In this document: one piece after another, positions 46,122-58,390 of the stretch
Position numbering within the stretch: the stretch's first letter is position 1
How the letters are laid out: every line of letters begins with the position of its first letter
NCBI RefSeq assembly: GCF_028583425.1
Contig: NC_072805.1
Coordinates: forward strand, 11,666,001 to 11,730,000
DNA from: Eublepharis macularius
Taxonomy: Eukaryota; Chordata; Lepidosauria; Squamata; Eublepharidae
DNA length: 64,000 nt
Direction of reading: 5' to 3'
Translations under genes and position numbers: made by a program
Notes under the pieces: model-generated
The model's input: only the letters and a program-made list of their open reading frames with translations
The model's database searches: none
What the model was told of the DNA's origin: nothing

Positions 46122-46204
46122 CTATGAGCAAAACCAGAAAGAACAAACCCAGGGGAGCGTTTTATTCAGCATGACCTACTCTTGTCAGCTAGCTAACAGG
46201 AATT

Positions 46205-46279
46205 AAACAAGCTAGAGCTATGGCTCAGCAGCTGAGCCTTTGCTTGGCATGCTGAAGGTTCCAGGTTCAATCCTCAGTC
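46205..46279 (+). mobile_element. tRNA-head SINE fragment
   Basis: CTATGGCTCAGCAGCTGAGC and GTTCCAGGTTCAATCCTCAG form a tRNA-like head that ends in the (CTTT)n tract. Confidence 0.6.
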
Positions 46280-46281
46280 TG

Positions 46282-46377
<96 letters not shown>

Positions 46378-46379
46378 TC
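46280..46379 (+). repeat. Microsatellite (CTTT)n
   Basis: About 25 near-perfect CTTT units follow a SINE head. Confidence 0.97.
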
Positions 46380-47009
46380 ATTTACAAAACCTGGAATCAG
46401 GGCTGGTTAAAGATACCATGTTGCCCCAAGCAAAGTTATAGCCATTACCTCCTGGGCCCACAGACAGATTCAAGCCAAGACCCTGTGACAAACTGATGGC
46501 ATTGTTGGCCCATTGTTGGGGATAAAAGCTACCTCCAGCACTGTGGAGCAACTTAGGCTTCTCAACTGTCCAGGCCTGGAATGGTATTCCCTGCATCCAG
46601 CCTCGATCTCCCGCCCTTAAAAAATTGAGGAATGAGACAAAAGTGGAGTCCATCATGATGCTCTAGGGATTTCCTGCCGTCTCTATGGTCTTCACCATAG
46701 AAGATAGGGAAAATTCCTGGAGTGTCACCCAGAAGTGACATCATAGCATATCCAAACTCCACCCTCCCCAGGCACCACCCTCAAATCTCCTGGCATCAGC
46801 CTAGGCAAGGTTGAGAACCCCAAAGCAATCTGAGTCCTTGCAATGCATCCGCACCCTCTGTTTTGTGCTGCACCAAGCATTCACTCTGTTGGTTTAGCCA
46901 GAGAATGTTCTTTACAGCAGTTGGGGAAAGTTTCCATCATTTAGATGTCTTTAAATGTGGAAAATCATTAAGATTGTTCAGTTTAACTATATAAAGTAAA
47001 GTACACCAT

Positions 47010-47378
<369 letters not shown>

Positions 47379-47489
47379 TTAGGGATACAAACATACGGCA
47401 GGCCTACGTATGAATGAAGCAGCCAAGGATTTATCTCACCCAACTCTGACCCCACGCCAATCATCGAAAGCAGAGATTATTGTGTGTAC

Positions 47490-47612
47490 CTGTTTCCTTC
47501 CCCATCATAGGCCCATGGGGTAGACCCCAGTCCATTGAGGGACGATGCCCAATAATACAGACAAGAGTTCACATGCAAGCTGAAGAGCAAGTAGGCTGTG
47601 ATTCTGATGACT
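47490..47612 (-). CDS. CNGB1: CNGB1 exon: S5 and pore turret
   Basis: This 123-bp exon encodes S5 ([20 protein letters not shown]) and the extracellular turret with [22 protein letters not shown] and WxYDGxGN are the CNGB1-type turret motifs. The acceptor is TTGGCAG and the donor is GTACAC, the latter a weak match to the consensus. The split Arg and Ser codons at the two ends resolve properly with the adjoining exons. Confidence 0.96.
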
Positions 47613-48429
47613 CTGCCAAGAGGGTAAAGAAAGATTATGATGCAAAGCACTCTCAGATTATTCTGAAATGGCTCTGAATGCCTGCGCTCCAACCTTGAAC
47701 CACAGCATATGGAGACCAAGTGTTTCTGATGGATGCAAACACATCAAGCTTTGCAGGAAGGTCATATGAATATGAACTTCCAAGGCAAGCAGGAGCTCAA
47801 CTTTCCTCATCTCTCAGTTCCCCTTAGATATTCAGACATTGCTATTCAAAGCAGCTGAGGGGTAAAGCAATACCAACTAGCAAATAAAAACAGGTCAAGC
47901 CAATGAAATCCCCACTAGTAAGTGCTGAGCCCCCAAAGGGAATGTGAGCATGCAAAGTCCCCACAAAATCCCATTAAAACCCACTGAGTTCCATATACGC
48001 ACCAGAGGAAATCCTAAAGAACAGAGCACCAGCGCTAGGTGTGGGTGACCGAATGGAAGTATGTGGTCTGCCCTCACTTTCTTTCAGCCCAGCAAAATCC
48101 TCTCTAATGGTTTAAGGTAGACTGGGAAGGCAAACTTATATACTCTCTCTCTCCTTCTTCTTTCTCTTCGTGCCCCCCCCCCACACACACATTGCCAGGC
48201 ACAAGACTGAAACCTCCAGGATACATTGTGGGTTGGGAAATGTGTGTGTGTGTGTGGAGGGTGGGGGGAGGATATTGATGTTCATTTCCAGCTAAAACTC
48301 AGTAAAGCCATAGAGATCGGCAAACTCCTAGAACATCAGTAACAGCCACTTCCAGGTTTTAGCCGAAAATGTCATCGATGTGCTGGTGACATCTCCCCCG
48401 ACCTCCCATTTTCTTCCTGTGGCTCATTC

Positions 48430-48845
48430 TAGCTAGGGTTGCCAAGTGGCCTCCTCAAAGAAACCAGACAGGGCCAGAGCACTCATCTTAATTTTCTTTT
48501 CTTGCACACATGCGCTCCTGACTTCAGTGGGACTGATATCACTTCGGCTGTGACATCATTGCTGGCCCCAGTGGCTGGGCTGGCTGGCCACTCCTGCAAG
48601 CGTGCGCAGGCTCAGGAAGCCACCCAGCTGCCCAGTCTGTCACTGCGCAGCCAGAGAAGGCTGTCAGAAACGCCGCAGAGGCCACCCAGGCTGGCTGGCC
48701 ACTCCTGCTGGCCCCACGCACGAGGCCCTCGCCTGGGCAGTGGAGGGGGGAGGGGGAGGGGGTCCAGTATTCGAGGAGCATTGTCCCCAGACAGTCCCTC
48801 CAAATACTAGACTGTCCGGGTGAATACTGGACACCTGCAACCCTA
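48430..48845. repeat. GC-rich interspersed repeat
   Basis: It starts AGGGTTGCCAAGTGGCC and ends CACCTGCAACCCT, so it has short complementary ends. The interior is CpG-rich (GGCTGGCTGGCCACTCCTGC twice). No coding exon. Confidence 0.5.
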
Positions 48846-49269
48846 AATCACTTCCTGTAGTGACATCATCATGCTCCCTGCTCCCCCCCCCCCCCGGTGG
48901 TCTGGTATCGTTCCAGACCACATCTGGCAACTCTAATGAAAGCTGCAGCAGAAACCAGGAGGTGGTGGTGGGAGATTGCCCACCATAATGGGTAAGTTGG
49001 CAACCTAACATACGCAGACACCCAATCATACTCAACTTCAGTTCAGAGCCCATTGGAGATACTAGAGCCCTCTAGGACTCAGGAAACAAGCATGCCTCAT
49101 TGCACTGGGTGGAGTGCATGCAGCTGGCCAGTTCCTTGCACCTACTGGCCATGTGAGCAATGGGGGGAGCAGTGGCTGGCTGGCAGCAGCTGCTGGTGTC
49201 TGAGGAGAGGGAATCCTTCACCCTCAGTGGGGGACTGGCATTCCTCGGGGCAGCTGAGGCAATCTCTCA

Positions 49270-49434
<165 letters not shown>

Positions 49435-50444
49435 CTATCAACAATGGAAGTAAAAAAAATACCCAAGCGTACTGCTCCCTGAGATACAAGCTGAGCTTCA
49501 TCCCAGCTCCAAAAATACTACTTTTGGGGCTCATGCAGCAGACCAGAGGGAAGCCTGTGCCACTCCCCGCCCCCCCACTGGCCCAAGGTGGCTCCAGATT
49601 GGCCAGCTGGGTTGGGACTAGTCAGGAGCCTCAGCCAGCAAGCTCCGAGATGGCACGTTCACCCCTCTGGCAACCAGATCCCCCACGGATTCATTAGTCA
49701 GAAGCAAGCCCCATGAAGGTTTTCAATGACTGTCGCTTCCCCCAGGTCTCCAGAGGCCGAGAGCTCCCCTTCCAAAACTCTCCCCGGGGCTGAAAATAAA
49801 AGGCACACTGGAGGTGGGTGGGTGTGAGAAGGCAAGAAGAGCAACATGCTGCCATTAGCTTTGCCTCCTGGCCCCAAATTACCGTGTGTGTTTCCCTCCC
49901 TTTTCTCCGGGCCTTATTGTTTTCCTCTTGGGAAGGCACAGGAAGGTGGCTGTGGCAGGAGATCCTCTCAGGAGCCAGGAAAGGAAGGCAGGCGAGGAGC
50001 GGGGACACATCTCCCATCCCCGCCTCTCTCCTACACAGTTCCAGTGGCAGGAAGGGAAGGAAGAAGAGGGAGGGAGCAAGCGAGGGAGGGAGCGAAGGAG
50101 GGAACCGCCTGCCTGGCTGCAGAGAAGGAGGAGGGGTCCAGAGCTGCCGCCTCTGGGCTACTGAGCTCAGCCACAGCGGCAGAGGCACTAGGTCCTTCCT
50201 TGGGCACGCCAAGCTTGGATGGAGAGAGGTGGAGAGCCGTAGAGTGCTCTCACTGCACATGTCCTGCTCACATCCCGAAGCAGCCTCCAGCCTCCTGCTA
50301 TTATCCCCAGTTGCTTGCAGGCCCAATAGGAGCCTTGGAGAGGCTGGATCTTGCCCACAGGCTGTATGTTTGATACCTTTGCTCTAGAGCAATGCCAATA
50401 AGTTCTAACTCCTCTTTTGATACCTATGTTATCTACCTCCAGAT

Positions 50445-50890
50445 GGGGTCTGGAATTCTCTTGGAATTACAACTGGTCTCCAGAATATAGGCCCTGACCT
50501 GGATAGCGCAGGTGATCCTGATTTCATCAGATCTTGGAAGCTAAGTAGAGTCGACCTTGGTTAGTAATTGGATGGGAGACCTCCAAGGAAGGCCAGGGTT
50601 GCAGAGGCAGGCAATGGCAAACCACCTCCTTTAGTCTCTTGCCAGGAAAACACTGCCAGGGATAGCCATAAGTCAGCTACGACTTGAGGGCACTCTCCAC
50701 CACCACTCCAGACTATATATTTCCCCTGGAGAAAATGGTTGTTTTTTAGGGCGGACTCTATGGTATACCATAGAATCTAGGAGAAATTGAAGTCCTAATG
50801 ACCTCACATTTCCACTGAGACCCCTCCCTCAATCTTTGCCTTCCCCAGGCATCACCCCCAAACCTCCAGGAATTTCCCAAGGTGGAGTCG
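50445..50890 (+). repeat. GGAGATCTCCTGGAATTA-family repeat split by a 5S SINE
   Basis: The left part ends CTCCAGAATATA. The right part resumes CTCCAGACTATATATTTCCC and continues GGCGGACTCTATGGTATACC and GGAATTTCCCAAGGTGGAGT. Confidence 0.7.
50490..50705 (+). mobile_element. 5S-rRNA-derived SINE, nested
   Basis: GGCCCTGACCTGGATAGCGC, GGTTAGTAATTGGATGGGAG, CAGGCAATGGCAAACCACCT and a Bov-B-like end CATAAGTCAGCTACGACTTG. It is flanked by a 12-bp duplication with one mismatch (CTCCAGAATATA and CTCCAGACTATA). Confidence 0.9.
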
Positions 50891-50958
50891 GGCAACTCTA
50901 TTTGATAGGCAATAAATGGCTTCTGGGACTTGGTTCCTTGCACTTCGTCACGACTCAC

Positions 50959-51045
50959 CTTTAAGCAGCGAGGTAAGCGCAAGAGAGACTTTACACCAAC
51001 TTTGAAGTAGAGAAAATCCAGTGGCAGAAGGCAAATGAGGTCCAT
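50959..51045 (-). CDS. CNGB1: CNGB1 exon: S3 and start of S4
   Basis: This 87-bp exon of 29 codons, phase 0 at both ends, has a TTTACAG acceptor and a GTGAGT donor. It encodes [18 protein letters not shown] (S3) and LLRLPRCLK, the beginning of the positively charged S4 voltage-sensor-like helix. CNG channels keep S4 arginines although they are only weakly voltage dependent. The spacing and residues match the family. Confidence 0.96.
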
Positions 51046-51622
51046 CTGTAAAGGCACAACAGCCACCCCCCACAAATGCCAGTGAACGTCTCAGTTGCAA
51101 ATTGTTCCTGTGAGTTTGCCACCCCCACAGTCCAGCAGTCAACAATTGCCCAGGCCTGTGTTTCTGCTATTGTGTTACAGTTGCTCGGGAGTCCGTATGG
51201 GGTCCCCTCTGTTGCCCCCAATGGGATGGGTTAGTCCGTGGAGAGCAGAGCACGCAAGCCGTGGCCTCTACTCAACATTACAAACAGCAATTAAATGCAT
51301 TCCCTTACAGGCCAACATTAATTTAGTGCGAATCCTGCCTGAACAAGAAGGAAATCAGAAGGCAGATACCGGCTTTTTCTTTTGTATAAGGGCTGTAGAC
51401 TAACATCTGATCTCAACCCTCTTTCCCCCATTCAATAACAATTTGTTTATAGTTTGTTAAATATCTCATCAAGGTGTATTCTTGTACAAGCTTATGTAGA
51501 CTCATCCATAACTTAATGCAGAGTTCTTACTTTCTGGGGCAGTTGTGAGATCTGAAACTAAAGAAGGGGCTGCAGAAACAGGTCATGCCTTTAAGCCTGT
51601 GGGGGGGGGCACTCTCTTATCA

Positions 51623-51786
51623 GGCTGTTTTCACACTGCTTACTGGCCACGGAAGATCGCACCAAGCTCCCGGAATGACAGCATCTTCCTGGCGCGATTT
51701 CTTGCGTGAAATCGCACCAGGAAGATGCTGTCGTTCTGGGAGCTTGGCACCATGTTCTGTGGCCGGTAAGCAGTGTGAAAATGGCC
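51623..51786. mobile_element. GGCC-end palindromic MITE, GTTTTCACACTGC subfamily
   Basis: GGCTGTTTTCACACTGCTTA to its complement. The arms (GCATCTTCCTGGCGCGATTT) pair almost perfectly, meeting at CTTGCGTG. Confidence 0.82.
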
Positions 51787-51799
51787 AATATTCTGAAGG

Positions 51800-53100
51800 G
51801 TCAAATTAATTCCTAAGCAGCAACCAGAGCAGCAACCAGAGAAGTCTTTTTCTGCTTCCCGATCAGGGCATAACTCAGAATTCCAGAGGGAGCTCCATCC
51901 ATTTTGTGCCTTCGTGGATTGAATAATGAATTTGCTCAAAGTGGCAAATTCCCACTGGAAACCAACTGACCAGCCACCAATTCCAGAATGGATTAAAAGC
52001 AAAGAGTACAATTGAATACAGAGCCAATATAGTTTAGAGCCAATAAACAAATACCAAACAACTAATAAAAAATAGCTAACAATAATACTAGGGGTGGAAT
52101 TGTGAAGAGCTCTAAGAAGATCTTGTCAAACTGAGCAAGTACAACAACGAGATGAATGAGATTCGGCATTAATGAAAAGCAAAGCACATCAAGGAAGAAA
52201 ATGCCAGTTTTATATACACAGTGACAAGATCTGACCAAGAAAAAGAACTTGAGGTTGTGCAGTTAGAACTAAATTGAAATGCCAACTTTTAAAACTTGTT
52301 AGAAGGAAGGTACCTGACTGCTTATTAGGATGCGAATTTATTGTATGTGGCCACAGGCCTTCACCTGACTGCTTATAGTTTAAATACCATTTATCATAAT
52401 GTTTATCATAAAGTGCTAGAGATGCTCCCATTGACGAAGGAATGCTCAGTTATGCAGACATGCTAGAATAGCATCACATATACCATGATAATTAATTAAA
52501 TAGCCAATAGAGCTATTTAAATATTTCCTTGGCCCATTACCGAGATTAGTGGGGAACAATTATATGAGCTAGTTCAGAATTTGCTAACCACCGCTAAAAT
52601 TTCAATAACAAAGTGTTGGTGTAGTATAGAACCTCCCTCATTTCATACTTGGTTTATTAGATCGTGGGAAATGGCACAAAATTACAGATATCCTGTAGTT
52701 AAGCCCTTCAGATAGACGGCTTTTAAACCGGATTAGACAAATTCATGGAGGAAAAAAAATCTATCAATGGGTGTTGACCACGATACATAAAGGACACCTC
52801 AATATGTTAAGAGCCACCATACCAGTGAGAACCCGTTGCTGGGAGTACTGGTGAAGAAAAGCTATTGCCTTCCTGCTCTACTAGCGGGCTTCCATTTGGG
52901 GCATCTGGGTGGGATGCAGTATCTCAGACTAGACGGGTTTTTGGTCCGTTCCGCCTGGGATCTTATTTCACTATGCACTGCAGAATTTAAAACCCTTCAT
53001 CATTCCAAGAGTTACATGCGAATAATAATATTGACAAAGGCATTGCTTGACTGCAATCAGGAAGTCTATAATCTCTACGAACGGTTGTTATTTTAGATAG
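51800..53100. other. Intron DNA with degenerate repeat segments
   Basis: At about 52,690-52,960 the blocks TTTAAACCGGATTAGACAAA, TTCATGGAGG and GGGCATCTGGGTGGG match a very common reptilian dispersed repeat whose class I cannot name. The rest is AT-rich and without exons. Confidence 0.45.
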
Positions 53101-53128
53101 ATACAAAACCAAGTAAAATTTGACCGAC

Positions 53129-53179
53129 CTTGAAGCGCCGAGACTTTAGGTAATTCTTTCTCATGGCCTTTTTATCAGT
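53129..53179 (-). CDS. CNGB1: CNGB1 micro-exon: S2-S3 linker
   Basis: This is a 51-bp exon encoding exactly 17 residues (TDKKAMRKNYLKSRRFK). It is bounded by a CATCTAG acceptor and a GTCGGT donor, with phase 0 on both sides. The basic S2-S3 loop is cytoplasmic and is conserved in CNG subunits. The donor is weaker than those of neighbouring exons (GTCGGT instead of GTRAGT). A hAT-like fold-back element (53,262-53,591) lies 82 bp upstream of its acceptor in the transcript direction, so part of the acceptor-proximal intron is transposon-derived. Confidence 0.92.
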
Positions 53180-53261
53180 CTAGATGAGAGAGCAGATAAG
53201 GAGAAAAGTGTCCCTCAGGAGTCTTATAGGAAGGTGATTTACATTTCGTAACACTGATAAA

Positions 53262-53591
53262 CAGGGCTTTTTTTCAGGGGGAACACTGTGGAACGGAGTT
53301 CCAGCACCTCTTGAAAATGGTCACATGGCCGGTGGCCCTGCCCCCTGATCTCCAGACAGAGGGGAGTTTAGGTTGCCCTCCGCCCTGCTTGGCGGCGCGG
53401 AAGGCAATCTCAACTCCCCTCTGTCTGGAGATCAGGGGGCGGGGCCACCAGCCATGTGACCATTTTCCCCGAGGGCAATTTAAACTTTAAAAAACTCCCC
53501 CCTTGTTCCAGCTGACCCAAAGTGACATCATTGTGCGGTCCTGAGTTCCACCACTGAGTTCCACCACCTCTTTGCCAGAAAAAAAGCCCTG
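53262..53591. mobile_element. hAT-like fold-back MITE, copy 8, long form
   Basis: CAGGGCTTTTTTTCAGG to AAAAAAAGCCCTG with the perfect 8-bp duplication CTGATAAA. An extra block (TTGTTCCAGCTGACCCAAAG, TGACATCATTGTGCGG) is shared with the long copy at 27,009. Confidence 0.95.
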
Positions 53592-54783
53592 CTGATAAAG
53601 ATATAAGATGTGAAATTCCATCTGGGGTTGCATCCACTGAGACATTTAGCTCTGCCTTGCCTCCCAAATTGTAGTAGGTTTTTCCCCCAGCACTTCTGCA
53701 TGACATTATTTGGCAGTTGTCCACTTTCCCCTGCCCCACCGTGATATTTCCTTCAAATCTGCTTTAAGTAGTCAAAGTGGATTTGGTCACCAATCAGAAT
53801 GTGTAGAGTTCTCTATCCCTATCCAGTTCACAAAGGCTACCAGACCCTCAAGGACAGAGGAAGGCTAATGCAGTAACACCTGCACATTAGCTGAGGGTGA
53901 CACAAGGTAATACCTCCCGATTTGTCTTTAATTCACTGTATAGTTTATACATTGAGTTCATTTCAAACATTATTACTATAAAGACTACCTGGCACTTCCT
54001 TTTGCTCTCAGCCTTCAAGGCACTGTGTGTGTCTAGTCTGGCATTTAAGAAGAATTTGGATTGATTTCTGCTGGCTTTTGCATTTTCAGTGGTGGCCCAC
54101 CCACCTGGCAGGCAATTGCCTTGGGCACCAGAGGGGCAGGGAGTGCCAGGGTAGCAAGTGGCAACCATGAGCAGTGTACCCAGCCCCAGTGCTGCTGCCT
54201 GAGGCCCACTTGCCTGACATAGCTTCCCTACTCTTGCCCCTGTGAAGGAGAGAGGGAGGGAGGAAGCGCAGGAAGCAGTTGCCAGCTCTGCCATAGTGGT
54301 GCCAAGCTCCCCACCCACCCAGCTTGCATTACAGCACCACTTCCTTTCCTGCCCAGGTCTATGTGTGCCTGGCTTGGGGCACAGATGCTTGGCTCTGGCT
54401 GCAGTTACTCTCTATGCACCCAGGCCATGGTGGAGGGACACATGTCTAGCAGCTGGCTTACGACACCAAGTGGACTCTGTTGCTGACGGCTTCTTCCCAA
54501 AGAAGGAGCTGTAACCTAACACAAGGACTAAAGTCAAGCTATATGCCAGCCTGCATTTCACAGAGAAGACCAGCAAGATCAAGTCATAATTAACACCATG
54601 ATATTTCAAAATCTGCTTCCTACCCACCCACCATTTTTTAAATATCCAGCTTGAAGAGGAGATCGGATGAGCTTGAAAGCCTGCTCAGCGTTGTGTAAAT
54701 TGGGTTGGTCCTAACAAAAGATATTACTTGGATTTTGTTCTTCTTATCACAGTACAACTGCCCGCCCTGCTTGCCCAACTCAC

Positions 54784-54992
54784 TATGATGTCTCCTCTTT
54801 CAACAAACTGCAGGCGGACTTGGAAGACGGTGATATCCAACAGGTAGATGAAGTCACAGACATAGTCCACAGTCATCCAGTAGTAGACATTTCCGGGTGT
54901 TTGGTATGGGAAAGCCCAACGGACTGGAATCAGCCAGCAGTTCCAGTTCCACGCCACAACCACAACGAAGAGCCACAAGATGTACATCAGAT
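54784..54992 (-). CDS. CNGB1: CNGB1 exon: S1 and S2 transmembrane helices
   Basis: This 209-bp exon has a CCCCAG acceptor and a GTGAGT donor. It encodes the hydrophobic S1 helix ([19 protein letters not shown]), the short extracellular loop with RWAFPYQTP, and S2 ([16 protein letters not shown]), ending [11 protein letters not shown]. The residues match the CNG beta family closely, with the NWNCWLIP motif intact. The exon ends in phase 0 and continues in the 17-codon exon at 53,129. It is the strongest single piece of evidence for gene identity. Confidence 0.97.
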
Positions 54993-55521
54993 CTGGGGTG
55001 GGAAGGAGGAAAAGCCCAGCACAGACTCAGTAATACAGACAAAGATAGCAGGTCGCCATGTTGTACTGGGGGAAAAAATTCCAAAACCAAAAGTTGTATT
55101 AAGAACATTTACATCCAGACCACAATCTACAGCTCTGCTGGATTTTATATTTGCAAAGAGACTGTGGCCATTTTTTGCATCTGTGTTCAGGTAGCTTTTA
55201 ATGAGTCCTAAATACCATTTGGCTCTCTACCACATGTAATCTAATTTATTCTGTAAAAGAATTGTGCTGTAATTATCTTTTCTCTAGCCTCAGTATGCTC
55301 CCTCTCAAACTTGCTTTGCTCCAATCTTTTTCAGAGTAGTGCAGCCCAAGAGTATTAGCCAGCCGTCACCATGGGAAGGCACGCATTTGCAAAGGTCTTG
55401 CCCATGTCGGCACCATTTTTCTTGTCATCATCACTCCCTTGTACCTGCCATCTTCTCCACAATGCCAATAGATAGCTTTGGTGGGGGGGGGGCGCTTTTC
55501 AAAATAAATAATTGCAATAAT

Positions 55522-55611
55522 TGCTCTCGCACGAAATCATGCCAGGAAGACGCTGCCATTGCGGGAGCTCGGTACGATGTTCCGTGGCCGGTAAGCAGTG
55601 TGAAAACAGCC
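55522..55611. mobile_element. Half copy of the GTTTTCACACTGC MITE
   Basis: Only the right arm is present (CGTGGCCGGTAAGCAGTGTG AAAACAGCC). The left arm is lost. Confidence 0.75.
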
Positions 55612-55861
55612 ACTGTTTTCTGTAAGGCCTACACTGGTCAGAATGATCATTTTCATGACAAATGCCTCTCTCCTGTTTCTCATTATGGCAATCACATGCA
55701 AGCAGCTCACAAGTAATTTAGGCCTCTCCTCTGAAAAGACTCAGAGTAATGTCACTGACAGACATCCGTTGCAAACTGATATCTATTTTATATTAATGAG
55801 ATGCAACATAAACACAAACACATGGAGATAGGTGAAGATGGGCAGCTGTGGGAGTCTGTCT

Positions 55862-56460
55862 GTAGCAGTAGAAAAAAGCAAGAGTCCAGTAGCACCTATA
55901 AGGGTAACAAAATTTGTGGTAGGGGATGAGCTTTCGTAGCCACAGCTTGCCTCTACGGATACAGCTGAACTGTATCACTTCAATTGTATCAAATCACTGG
56001 CTGTCCCCACAGCTTGTGGTATTAATCGTAAGCCTTTATCGATCTCCCCTTAGTTATCTGTCCTTCAAACTGAAAAGCATCTTTGTAGGGGTGGGAGGAG
56101 CTTTCCCTTAAACTCAGAGAGACTGCTGAATTGTAACTGATAACGAAGCTCAAGACAATGCATCCACCTGGACTGGATCAAGACACTGACTTCCTGTCTC
56201 ATTACCATTGCTAATTTCTCCACACCCACTACCCTTCTGCATACCCCACCCTATTCAATCACACCTGCCATTGTCATTCACTGGCTATTATCATTTGGCT
56301 TCTGTAATTACTCCACTCTCCAAGATATAAGGACAGATGGACTCACCTTCTAGCTGTATCTGAAGAAGTGAGCTATGAATCACAAAAGTTCATATCCTAC
56401 CACAAATTTTGTCCATGTTATAGGTGCTACTAGATTCTTGCTCTTTTCTACATAAACACA
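55862..56460. mobile_element. Inverted-repeat element with AGCAAGAGTCCAGTAGCACC arms
   Basis: The left arm (AGCAAGAGTCCAGTAGCACC to GATGAGCTTTCGTAG) pairs with the right arm (CACAAAAGTTCATATCCTAC to GATTCTTGCTCTTTTC). TA lies on both outer edges. About 430 bp of unique interior. It is a fuller version of 24,500. Confidence 0.72.
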
Positions 56461-56866
56461 TGGTAGGAGTGGTCACAGCTGCGGCTTCCTCATGGTATGC
56501 CCCGATGTGTCCGGGGTTGTTGCTGGGAAACGGCAGTGAGGGGGGCTTCCCAATTCTCCTTTGGAGAGGAATCCATCACTGCGATTCTCTGTCTTATCAT
56601 GATGGAAGAGCACGTTCTGCTGGTCTATGACTCTGTCTTTCCTCGAAATGGCCGCTGCGGCCAAAGGAAGGAAGAAGAACTTTCAGGTCACCGAGTGCCC
56701 TCCCCTCCAGACAACGCAATCCTAAGAGCCCAGTGCGTAAACCTAAGTACAATTCCAAGAAGATTTAGGATTGTTGTCAAATATTTTGCCCATTCCTGGC
56801 ACCTCATTTCTCTTTTTCACAGTAACTCATCACTTATATATAAAAAGAGCACGTCCAGTTACTCAC

Positions 56867-56992
56867 TGGTGAGAGGATCAATACTGCTGGGAAACTGGCA
56901 CTTTTTCAAGCGAAGCCTCTTTGGTTTGCCAGAAAGGTTCTCTTTCCCAGTTTCATCCTTTTTTTCTTCTGAAGGGTTTTCTTTGGAAGGTG
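56867..56992 (-). CDS. CNGB1: CNGB1 exon: pre-S1 linker
   Basis: This 126-bp exon has a TTCACAG acceptor and a GTGAGT donor. It encodes a Lys/Glu-rich stretch ending in LKKCQFPSSIDPLT, which is the conserved segment immediately before transmembrane helix S1 in CNG beta subunits. The first part (PSKENPSEEKKDETG) is low-complexity and probably disordered, as in other CNGB1 proteins. Split codons join correctly to the exons at 61,851 and 54,784. The intron upstream contains a divergent LTR-like repeat, a split Bov-B fragment and several fold-back elements. Confidence 0.93.
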
Positions 56993-57539
56993 CTGTGAAA
57001 ACAAACCAAAACAATTAGAACAATATTTATTTTAGTCCCCTTGCATATCACCTTTCGGTACCAAGAATGACCAAAACTCACAATAAAAACACCTTAAAAT
57101 GTAATAACCATCATTAAAATTCAGTTTACAAGTGCAGTCCATAAAACCCCAAAGCAAAAATCCTTCTTCCAACCTCCAACCTCTAAATCTATCTGGATGA
57201 CCTGGAAAAAATAAACTTGGCACACCTCCTGGAGTAAGAGCTCCACAGTTCAGTACTTTGTGAACTTGAAAATGTTTATGGCATTCAAGGTCAAAAACAG
57301 CACTTGGAACTGGGCTAAAAACAAATTACACAACTTTTAAGGTTGACAAGTGTGGGATATGGATTTAATGAAAGAGATTTTGTACACTTTTTCTGTGCCT
57401 TTCAGTATTATGCACTTCTACTATTCTCAGGAGCTATTGTAGTATTTGTAACGCAACTTGCAAGAAAATGAGACTTGAAACAAAATACCAAAGAAGAATG
57501 TATGTTAAACATGTTAATCACTGAGAGAACTGAGATTTA

Positions 57540-58330
57540 TCAATATAAGGCTTGCTATAGGGTAGAGATGCACCTGTCACACACCTGCTGTATGAGTTAA
57601 TACAGAAACCTCTTTGTAGAACTGCTTATGCAAAATGTAGCAATAGAAGCCTGTAGAAGAAGATAGAAACTATGGTGCTGAAAGAAAGAAGAATTTAGCT
57701 GTAAGTTCCAGTCCAGCACAGCAACCGAGCTGTAAGTTAGTTAGAGCAACGGAACTGTCCAAGGCTAACAGGACATTCCAGAGAAGGGGAGATCACTCCC
57801 CTCCCACGGAATCCGGAGAAATCATCTCTGAATCAAGCCCACAAGGCTGCCAGAAGCAACAGAGGGGCACCAATGACTAGACTGCCAAATGTTACATTGA
57901 CCAAAGGAATGGACATGAATGAAAAGTCTATGAAAGAGATGCGTGAGAAAGGAAGTAAGATGTACCCTTCTAGAGATAAGCCAAGGACATATGAGATAAG
58001 AAATGAGTATTGGGTAATATTGTAATTGTGCTATTGACCTAAGTTGCTTCTTCCAATGAGGATACCCCTGGAGATCTGTAGGTGGCTGCCCTCAAGCCAA
58101 TGGTGACCACTGTAGTTTCTAAGCCAACAGAATAACAAATATTATAATTAATCAGAAGGTATTAATTGCTTTGCACTGCTATTGTAACTCTGATGAGCTT
58201 TGGGCACAAGGAGACCTTTTACTCTCTGTGTACCCATCGTTCCTCCATTGTTTAATAAACAATTATAGATTGCTTCACCCACAGGACTCCGCGTGTGTCT
58301 CTTATCACGATTGGCTAGAGGGACATTCAA
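57540..58330 (+). repeat. Possible LTR-type repeat (weak)
   Basis: A segment with TTGTTTAATAAACAATTATA (poly(A)-signal-like) followed by CGCGTGTGTCTCTTATCACG resembles the R-U5 end of an endogenous retroviral LTR. No paired LTR or internal gene is seen. The boundaries are guesses. Confidence 0.35.
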
Positions 58331-58390
58331 GGTACTAGTTGTGTACAACACAAGGGAGAAGTTATAAACTAAAAGGGAGACAACAAGCAA

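Noticed and set aside
49694..50387. Frames of about 190-210 codons on both strands
   Set aside because: They lie in a GC-rich intronic tract. No homology is recognised, and frames open on both strands are expected from base composition.
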